DNA from: Mycolicibacterium vinylchloridicum
Lineage (GTDB): Bacteria; Actinomycetota; Actinomycetes; Mycobacteriales; Mycobacteriaceae
DNA: 64,000 nucleotides
Assembly (NCBI RefSeq): GCF_013404075.1
Contig: NZ_JACBJQ010000019.1
Coordinates: forward strand, 62,001 to 126,000
Reading direction: 5' to 3'
Part shown: positions 57,851 through 64,000 of the stretch, piece after piece
Layout: each line of letters opens with the position of its first letter
How positions within the stretch are numbered: position 1 is the stretch's first letter
Program-made: the position numbers and the translations under genes
The notes under the pieces: generated by a model
What the model saw: the letters and a program-made list of their open reading frames with translations, nothing else
Told to the model about the DNA's origin: nothing
Database searches by the model: none

Positions 57851-59287
57851 TCAGCTTTCGGCGGGTCCGACCCGGTAGATCGACTTGAGCGAGAAGAACG
57901 CCTCGAGCCCCTCGGGCCCCAGCTCGCGGCCGATGCCGCTGGCCTTCACTCCCCCGAACGGCGCCCGGAAATCCAGCTGATAGTCATTGATTCCGACGGT
58001 TCCGGTGCGCACCGCCCTGGCCACCTCGGTGGCCCGCTCGTCGTCGGTCGACCACACCGTTCCGGCCAGCCCGAACTCGCTGTCGTTGGCCAGCGCGACG
58101 GCCTCGTCGTCGCTGTCGTACGGGATCACCGCGAGCACGGGGCCGAAGATCTCTTCCTGCGCGATGCGGTCGCCATTGTCGACGTCGGCGAAGACCGTCG
58201 GCGAGACGAACCAGCCGCGGTGTTGATCTGCCGGAACCGAGCCGCCGACAACGAGTTTCGCCGAGCTGCTCTTGCCCGATTCGATATAGCCAAGTACCCG
58301 ATCGCGCTGACGGGCACTGACCAACGGGCCGATCTCGGTCGACGTGTCCAGTGGGTCGCCGACTTTCAGCCCGCTCACCATGGTGACCAGCGCATCCAGC
58401 ACCTCGCCGTAGCGCGATCGCGGCGCCAGGATCCGCGAACTGAGATGGCAGGTCTGGCCGTTGTTCACGAACGAGGCCGTGCGCAGTCCCTTCATCGTGG
58501 CATCCAGATCTGCGTCGTCGAGAATGATCGCCGCGGACTTCCCGCCCAGCTCCAGCGTGACCGGCCGGAGCAGCCTGCCGCACACCTCACCGATCGTGCG
58601 CCCGGCGGCGGTCGAGCCGGTGAACGTGACCTTGTCGACGCCGGGATGGGCCACCAGATAGGCGCCCGCGGCCGCGCCGCCCGGCACGATATTGAGGACA
58701 CCGGCAGGCAGCCCGGCTTCGGCGGCGGCCTCGGCGAACACCAAGGCATCCAACGCCGTCTCGGGCGCGGCCTTCAGCACCACCGTGCAGCCGGCCGCCA
58801 GCGCCGGGGCCAGCTTGAACGCGGCCAGCGCCTGCGGGTAGTTCCACGGCACGATGGCGGCCACCACGCCGACGGCCTCACGGCGCACAACGGTGTGCCC
58901 GATCATGCTCGGACGGATCTCCTCGATCGGCGTCTCGGTGATCAGCTGGGCGTAGTAACGCACCAGCGCGGCCGGGAACCGGCCATTGGCCCCGCGGGAC
59001 AACGCCATCGGCATGCCGTTCTCCCGGGTCACCAATTCGTCGGTGCCTTTTGCGCGCCGGTCCAGGGCGGCGGCGAACGTGGCCAGCAGCTCCGCGCGGT
59101 GATCCGGTGAGGCGGACTGCCAGGCGGGCAGCGCCACCCGTGCCGCGGCGACCGCGGCGTCGATATCGGCTTCGGTGGCGCTGGCGCCGTCACCGAGCGG
59201 TTCGCCGGTGGCCGCTTCGATCACCGGCTGCACCTGCTCGGCGACTCGGAACTCGCCGTCGATGAAAATCTTTGCCGCCGTGCTCAT
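57851..59287 (-). CDS. NAD(P)-dependent aldehyde dehydrogenase
   Basis: A 478-residue ALDH: PWNYPQALAAFKLAPALAAG, FTGSTAAGR, catalytic Glu246 in LELGGKSA and nucleophile Cys280 in NNGQTCHLSS, with EEIFGPVLAVI near the end. Length is standard. It is third in a coupled operon: its ATG overlaps the stop of the CoA-transferase gene (ATGA). With an LLM oxidoreductase and CoA-transferase upstream, it may oxidise an aldehyde to an acid that is then activated with CoA (inference). It ends at a strong hairpin. Confidence 0.93.
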   Translation of the reverse strand: MSTAAKIFIDGEFRVAEQVQPVIEAATGEPLGDGASATEADIDAAVAAARVALPAWQSASPDHRAELLATFAAALDRRAKGTDELVTRENGMPMALSRGANGRFPAALVRYYAQLITETPIEEIRPSMIGHTVVRREAVGVVAAIVPWNYPQALAAFKLAPALAAGCTVVLKAAPETALDALVFAEAAAEAGLPAGVLNIVPGGAAAGAYLVAHPGVDKVTFTGSTAAGRTIGEVCGRLLRPVTLELGGKSAAIILDDADLDATMKGLRTASFVNNGQTCHLSSRILAPRSRYGEVLDALVTMVSGLKVGDPLDTSTEIGPLVSARQRDRVLGYIESGKSSSAKLVVGGSVPADQHRGWFVSPTVFADVDNGDRIAQEEIFGPVLAVIPYDSDDEAVALANDSEFGLAGTVWSTDDERATEVARAVRTGTVGINDYQLDFRAPFGGVKASGIGRELGPEGLEAFFSLKSIYRVGPAES

Positions 59288-61626
59288 CTGGTCACTCCTG
59301 TGGTTTCGGTGTCGCCTGCGGATGTGAACAACACCCCGTCGGCGATCAATTGATCGATGTCATCGTCGGCCATGCCCAACACATCTCGGCAGATTCGGCG
59401 GGTGTCGGCACCGGGAAGCGGCGCGGGGCGTTGCGGGGCAGGCGGAATCTGGCGGTAGGGCGCCGGGCCCGCCTCGGTGCGCAGTGGTCGATCGAATAGC
59501 GGATGTACCATGTCGCTGAACACATTTCGGGACGCAAGCTGCGGCTCGTCGGGTAGGTCGCCGGCCCGGTACATCGGGCCGGCGGGAACCCCGGCGGCCT
59601 GAAGCGCCTCGGCGGCCTCCAGCGGCGACCGATCCGCCACCCAATCGGCCAGGGCAGTCTGCCCGGTCACCGACGCGATCGCCGCCCGATGGGCATCCGA
59701 CACAGACACCACACACCACTCATCGTCACCGGCGCACGCCAGCACCAGGTTCGCAGTCGGATCCGGATCGACCCGATGCTGCCCCGTCGCCGCGGCGGCC
59801 AGCGTGACATACAGCGTGTCGAGTTGATTGATGACAGCTTCGGCCTGGGACACGTGGATACGGGCACCGACGCCCTCACGCGCCCGCCGGATCAGCCCGG
59901 CAAGGGCGCCGATCGCGCTGATCCTTCCGACGACATGGTCGGGGAAGATCGTTGTCGCGTCATAGAACGCGTGCCGCGCGGCGGGGGCGGGCGGCTCCTG
60001 CGACGTCCACAATCGGGTCACCCCGATGGTGGCCCGCACCAGCGGGCCGTAGCCCATCCGCTTGCTCCACGGGCCGGTGTCGCCGAAAGCGCTACTTTCG
60101 GCAAGCACCAGACCAGGATTGAGCTCCTGTAGCCGCTCATGGGAAAAGCCCAGTGCGGGAAGGGTTCCCGGCTTGAAGTTGGCGAACACGGCATCCGATG
60201 CCGAGACCAGGCGGCTGAACACCTCGGCACCGGCCGGAGTACGCAACTCCAGGCCAAGGCCCAGATTGTTGCGATGCGCCCGGGCGAACGCCTCGCTGAT
60301 CTTCTGATCCGGGCCCTTCTGGCGCAGCCCGTCGGGATAGCTCGAACTCTCGATCTTGATCACCTCGGCGCCCAGGTCGGCGAACAGCCGGCTGAGCTCT
60401 CCGCCCGCGACAATGACGCCCAGATCCAGCACCCGAATCCCCTGCAGCGGCCGGTCGCCGATGCGACCGGTCGCTCCGGGAGTGAATTGTGTTGACTGCC
60501 AACGCCTATCGGTGGATTCGAGGCCGGGCGCCGGGGTGCGGTAACCGGCGTGGGTGCCGTCGACCACCCAGTAGCCGACCGGGACCCGGGCGGGTACACC
60601 GGCTGCCAGATCGGTGTCGAGCAGGGCGCCGACCTCGGTGAGGTGTTCGGAATCCAATGCCTGCGACGGAGCAAGGACGGCGGCGATCGGCACCCCGTGC
60701 GCCTGACCTTCGGCCACCAGCTGCTTCATCGTCCGGTCGGCGAACAATGCCGCCATCAACTGGCTCAGTTCGCCGAATGCCTTCGTACGGGCCGCGATCG
60801 AGTCGAACCGGGGATCCTGGAACTGCTCGGGTTCCCCCAGCCACGCCCGCATGCCGTGCCACTGTCGTGGCGCCAGCACGCAGAGCCGGACGTAGCCGTC
60901 CCGGCACGCGAAGATCGGATAGGAATCCTGGTTGCGCGGCCTGCCGCGCCACCCCGAGGCCGAGTTGCGGGCCGTCGCGGCCTGACCCTGGGTGCCGAAC
61001 GGCGGATCCAGCGCCAGGACCACCGCGTCGAACCGCGAGAAGTCGACGTAATCGCCTGTACCACAGCGTAATCGATTAAAGTATGCTACCAGTACAGCCC
61101 AGGCTGCCTGTACCGCGGCGGTGGCCGACGCGATGCCGGCCGGGGGCAGCACCGGTGTGCCGCTGGTTGGGCCCGAGCGGGACAGTGCCGACGACATCGC
61201 GTAAAGCACGGCATCGGTGGCCCGCCAGGATGCGTGCGGACCCTGCGTCCCGAAATCGGTGACCGACATGGTCACCAGCGCCGGGAACCGATCGGCCAGC
61301 TCGGCGCACGACGTCCCGAACGCCGCGCTCAGTCCGGGTGTGCCGCTGTCGACGACGATGTCGGCACCCGCGGCCAGTTCGAAGAACAGCGCACGGTCGG
61401 CCTCATCGGTGGGATCGAGGACAGTGCCGCGCTTGTTGGCGTTGTGCAGGGCGAACGGGACGCTGACCCCATCCAGGGTGGGCCGGGCCAGACGAGCTGG
61501 GCTGCCGCCCGGCGGTTCGATTTTGACGACGTCGGCGCCGAGATCGGCCAGCAGCCGGGTGACCCCGTCACCGGTCTCGTCACACAGGTCCAGCACCCGC
61601 AGCGAGGCCAGCAGAGCTCCCGTCAC
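59284..61626 (-). CDS. double-domain family III CoA-transferase (CaiB/BaiF), Rv1866-like
   Basis: A 780-residue protein with two tandem CoA-transferase family III units. The first starts LRVLDLCDETGDGVTRLLADLGADVVKIEPPGG and continues to about 365; the second begins near 385 with GIRVLDLGVIVAGGELSRLFADLGAEVIKIE. The first unit carries CDETGDG where the second has IVAGGEL; a candidate catalytic Asp lies in one unit only, so perhaps one half is structural. GTG 61624-61626 overlaps the upstream LLM stop (GTGA). An open frame upstream adds 10 residues that are not used. It transfers CoA between carboxylic acids of unknown identity. Confidence 0.9.
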   Translation of the reverse strand: MTGALLASLRVLDLCDETGDGVTRLLADLGADVVKIEPPGGSPARLARPTLDGVSVPFALHNANKRGTVLDPTDEADRALFFELAAGADIVVDSGTPGLSAAFGTSCAELADRFPALVTMSVTDFGTQGPHASWRATDAVLYAMSSALSRSGPTSGTPVLPPAGIASATAAVQAAWAVLVAYFNRLRCGTGDYVDFSRFDAVVLALDPPFGTQGQAATARNSASGWRGRPRNQDSYPIFACRDGYVRLCVLAPRQWHGMRAWLGEPEQFQDPRFDSIAARTKAFGELSQLMAALFADRTMKQLVAEGQAHGVPIAAVLAPSQALDSEHLTEVGALLDTDLAAGVPARVPVGYWVVDGTHAGYRTPAPGLESTDRRWQSTQFTPGATGRIGDRPLQGIRVLDLGVIVAGGELSRLFADLGAEVIKIESSSYPDGLRQKGPDQKISEAFARAHRNNLGLGLELRTPAGAEVFSRLVSASDAVFANFKPGTLPALGFSHERLQELNPGLVLAESSAFGDTGPWSKRMGYGPLVRATIGVTRLWTSQEPPAPAARHAFYDATTIFPDHVVGRISAIGALAGLIRRAREGVGARIHVSQAEAVINQLDTLYVTLAAAATGQHRVDPDPTANLVLACAGDDEWCVVSVSDAHRAAIASVTGQTALADWVADRSPLEAAEALQAAGVPAGPMYRAGDLPDEPQLASRNVFSDMVHPLFDRPLRTEAGPAPYRQIPPAPQRPAPLPGADTRRICRDVLGMADDDIDQLIADGVLFTSAGDTETTGVTR

Positions 61627-62504
61627 GAGACGACCGCCAGCAGCCGCTCGACCCACTCCAGCTGGGTGTCGGTGTCGGTGACGACGTAGAGGGTGTCGAC
61701 AAACGCGTCGGAATAGCCGTTGTCCTGCAACGTTTTCACCGCATCCACCACCGTTTCGATCGGCGTTTCCGGCGCGACATTGATCCGGACGTGCGTGGCG
61801 ATGGCCGCGGGGTCACGCCCCGCCGCGTGCGCTGCCCTGTCGATCGTTCGGCGCTGGGCGGCCAGCCGGTCGATGCCCACGTCGCCGGGAACGCCGGCGA
61901 CGGCCAGCCAACCGTCGGCGCGGCGGCCGATGCGCGCGAGGCCGGCCGCCGAGAAGGCACCCAGATAGACCGGCGGGTGCGGCTGCTGAACGGGTTTGAG
62001 GCTCACCCACGACGGCGGGATACGGTGCTGGTCGCCGTCGAAGGAGACCGGATCGGTGGTCCACAACGCGTCGAGGGCGTCGAGGATCTCGTCGAGCTGG
62101 GCGCCCCGTCGGGCGAACGAAGCACCGGCCGCCTGGTACTCCTCCGGTGACCACCCGATCCCGAACCCGGCCAGCACCCGCCCGTGGCTGACCACGTCGA
62201 GGCTGGTCAGTTGCCGGGCCAGCGGTACCGGCGAATACCAGGGCGCCACCAGTGCACTGAACCCCAGCCGAGCCGAGGTCGTCACCGCCGCGGCGACCGC
62301 CACCGCGGTGAACGGATCCAGGCTCGTGCGGAAGTTCAGCGGAACCGTGTCCCTGCCACCGTAGCCGACCGAGGGCTCCACCGCGGCCAGCAGCCGATCG
62401 CCCACCCACAGGCTCTCAGCACCGAGTTGCTCGGCGGTCGAGGCGAATCGGGCCAGCTCGGCATGGGCGGATTCACCGAATTGCGGCAACGCGAAGCCCA
62501 GCAT
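61623..62504 (-). CDS. LLM-class F420-dependent oxidoreductase, first gene of operon
   Basis: A 293-residue TIM-barrel enzyme: MLGFALPQFGESAHAELARF, AESLWVGDRLLAAVEPSVGY, GFSALVAPWYSPVPLARQL, GRVLAGFGIGWSPEEYQAAG and PVYLGAFSAAGLARIGRRADG. Substrate unknown. TACGCT (62512-62517, minus) lies 7 nt before the ATG, a likely leaderless start for the whole LLM/CoA-transferase/ALDH operon. Confidence 0.88.
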   Translation of the reverse strand: MLGFALPQFGESAHAELARFASTAEQLGAESLWVGDRLLAAVEPSVGYGGRDTVPLNFRTSLDPFTAVAVAAAVTTSARLGFSALVAPWYSPVPLARQLTSLDVVSHGRVLAGFGIGWSPEEYQAAGASFARRGAQLDEILDALDALWTTDPVSFDGDQHRIPPSWVSLKPVQQPHPPVYLGAFSAAGLARIGRRADGWLAVAGVPGDVGIDRLAAQRRTIDRAAHAAGRDPAAIATHVRINVAPETPIETVVDAVKTLQDNGYSDAFVDTLYVVTDTDTQLEWVERLLAVVS

Positions 62505-62584
62505 GTCGGTCAGCGTAGTGGAGCGGTCCGTGAACAAATGGTGCCCCGGAGGCGCGGTCGCGCCGATCGGCGTTTGATGGGGAC

Positions 62585-64000
62585 ATGAAGTCGATAAGCG
62601 AAGAGACCATCGCCCAACTCGACGGCTGGTGGCGTGCCGCCAACTACCTCTCGGTCGGTCAGATCTATCTGCTGGACAACCCGCTGCTGCGGTCGCCGCT
62701 CACGCGCGACGACGTGAAACCCCGACTACTGGGTCATTGGGGCACCACTCCCGGGCTGAACTTCCTCTACGCGCATCTGAACCGGGTGATCAAGGAGCGC
62801 GAGCAGTCGACCATCTATCTCACCGGTCCCGGCCACGGCGGCCCCGGGCTGGTGGCCAACGCCTACCTGGACGGCACCTACACCGAGACCTACCCCGACA
62901 TCACCGAAGACACCGAGGGCCTGCGCCGGCTGTTCCGCCAATTCTCCTTCCCCGGCGGGATCCCGTCGCACGTGGCCCCCGAGACCCCCGGTTCGATCCA
63001 CGAGGGCGGTGAGCTGGGCTACGCACTGTCCCACGCCTACGGGGCGGCCTTCGACAATCCCGATCTGTTGGTGGTCGCGGTCGTCGGCGACGGCGAGGCG
63101 GAGACGGGTGCGCTGGCCACCAGCTGGCATTCCAACAAGTTCGTCAACACCGCCAATGACGGTGTGGTGCTGCCGATCCTGCATCTGAACGGCTACAAGA
63201 TCGCCAATCCGACAGTGCTGGCGCGCATCCCCGAAGACGAATTACGTTCTCTGATGGTCGGATTGGGGCACCAACCGTACTTCTTCGAGGTGCCCGACGA
63301 CGGATCGACCGATCACGCCGACGCTCACCGCCGGTTCGCCGCGCTGCTCGATGAGGTAATGGACCGGATCGCCGAGATCAAAGCCGCGCCATCCGAGGAG
63401 CGACCCGCCTGGCCGATGATCGTGTTCCGAACCCCCAAAGGCTGGACCGGCCCGGCCACCATCGACGGCAAGAAGACCACCGGTTCGTGGCGGGCCCACC
63501 AGGTCCCGCTGGCCAGCGCCCGCGATACCCCCGAACACCTGCAGGTGCTGGCCGACTGGCTGGCGTCGTATCGGGCCGGGGACCTGTTCGACGCCGACGG
63601 CAAGCTGGACCCGGCCATCGCGTCACTGGCGCCGGCCGGCCAGCTGCGGATGAGCGACAACCCGCACACCAATGGCGGATTGCTGCTCAAGGATCTGCGG
63701 CTGCCGGACTACCGGACCTTCGGCGTCGACGTTCCCGCGCCCGGCGCCACCGTCGCCGAAGCCACCCGGGTCCTCGGCCGGTGGCTGACCGAGGTGATCC
63801 GGCTCAACCCGGACAACTTCCGCATCTTCGGGCCCGACGAGACCGCGTCGAATCGTCTGCAGACCGTCTTCGAGGTGACCGACAAGCAGTGGAATGCCGA
63901 GTTCGTCGGGCCCGAGGTCGACGAGCATCTGGCCCGCGCGGGCCGGGTGATGGAAATGCTGTCCGAGCACCAGTGCCAGGGCTGGCTCGAGGGTTATCTG
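62585..64000 (+). CDS. xfp: phosphoketolase, 5' part (cut by window edge)
   Basis: 472 codons of a thiamine-diphosphate phosphoketolase, which splits xylulose 5-phosphate (or fructose 6-phosphate) to acetyl phosphate and an aldose phosphate. Typical blocks are WWRAANYLSVGQIYLLDNPLL, GHWGTTPGLNFLYAHLNR, TGPGHGGPGLVANAYLDGTY, SHVAPETPGSIHEGGELGYAL, VVGDGEAETG (diphosphate site) and HLNGYKIANPT. ATG 62585 is the start; the C-terminal transketolase domains lie beyond 64000. Confidence 0.95.
   Translation, partial: MKSISEETIAQLDGWWRAANYLSVGQIYLLDNPLLRSPLTRDDVKPRLLGHWGTTPGLNFLYAHLNRVIKEREQSTIYLTGPGHGGPGLVANAYLDGTYTETYPDITEDTEGLRRLFRQFSFPGGIPSHVAPETPGSIHEGGELGYALSHAYGAAFDNPDLLVVAVVGDGEAETGALATSWHSNKFVNTANDGVVLPILHLNGYKIANPTVLARIPEDELRSLMVGLGHQPYFFEVPDDGSTDHADAHRRFAALLDEVMDRIAEIKAAPSEERPAWPMIVFRTPKGWTGPATIDGKKTTGSWRAHQVPLASARDTPEHLQVLADWLASYRAGDLFDADGKLDPAIASLAPAGQLRMSDNPHTNGGLLLKDLRLPDYRTFGVDVPAPGATVAEATRVLGRWLTEVIRLNPDNFRIFGPDETASNRLQTVFEVTDKQWNAEFVGPEVDEHLARAGRVMEMLSEHQCQGWLEGYL

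Noticed and set aside
1..64000. tRNA, rRNA, insertion sequence, prophage or toxin-antitoxin genes
   Set aside because: No matching sequence patterns or proteins were seen on either strand.

Overview
The window is a 64 kb stretch of high-GC actinobacterial chromosome that looks like a non-tuberculous, probably fast-growing Mycobacterium (Mycolicibacterium). The evidence is a mycolic acid cyclopropane-synthase-type methyltransferase, an antigen 85 mycolyltransferase, DUF7159 and 13E12/DUF222 proteins, CYP124 and CYP140 cytochromes P450, several F420-type oxidoreductases, a PepA-type exported protease, and recognisable mycobacterial DosR, IdeR and LexA sites. A full-length lon gene is present, which M. 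tuberculosis lacks. From memory, many genes are orthologues of the M. tuberculosis Rv1866-Rv1886 neighbourhood (CoA-transferase, thiolase, epimerase/PEP fusion, DUF1810, bfrA, bfd, glnA3, amidohydrolase, cyp140, SDR, secreted chorismate mutase). They lie in roughly inverted order and are spread apart by other genes. No tRNA, rRNA, CRISPR array, insertion sequence or prophage was seen.

Layout. 1-12.4 kb: DUF7159 protein (cut by the left edge), ferredoxin fdxA with a DosR box, two exported proteins of unknown function, a mycolic acid methyltransferase, PepA-like protease, methyltransferase, secreted chorismate mutase, DUF4331, LLM oxidoreductase, a Tat-type polysaccharide deacetylase, SRPBCC and NTF2-fold proteins, a threonine-synthase-like enzyme and a DUF1275 membrane protein. 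12.5-21.9 kb: cyp124 and cyp140 side by side, a glycosyltransferase, a deazaflavin-type reductase, a dienelactone hydrolase lipoprotein, flavin reductase, SDR and an amidohydrolase/NTF2 pair. 21.9-31.8 kb: cell-surface genes (an exported Ala/Ser-rich protein, a Cys-containing secreted protein and a 1631-residue repeat protein) and the glnA3-amidohydrolase-DUF202 operon, a split FluG-like arrangement.

31.9-46.5 kb: AhpD-like protein, FkbM methyltransferase, the divergent bfrA/bfd iron-storage pair with two iron boxes, enoyl-CoA hydratase, a LexA-box 13E12 HNH protein, EthD/PPOX pair, thioesterase, NCS2-like permease, cupin, TPR protein, rhomboid-like protein, deaminase, GH13 amylase, DUF1810 and an Ag85C-like mycolyltransferase. 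46.6-52.4 kb: lon with stress-type promoter signals, TfoX-like protein, LLM enzyme, HhH DNA glycosylase-like protein coupled to DUF72, and a SHOCT membrane protein. 52.4-64 kb: an epimerase/PEP-domain fusion with a substituted catalytic His, a 27-bp tandem repeat, a thiolase-like protein, an Asp-nucleophile alpha/beta hydrolase, a SigF-type Gly-rich lipoprotein, a translationally coupled operon (LLM - CoA-transferase - aldehyde dehydrogenase) and the 5' part of phosphoketolase.

Regulation is unusually readable. Twelve genes have a TANNNT -10 element 6-8 nt before an ATG or GTG, which predicts leaderless mRNAs, and four convergent or terminal junctions carry long perfect or near-perfect hairpins. 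All functional names rest on recognised sequence motifs and remembered family sequences; no database search was run.
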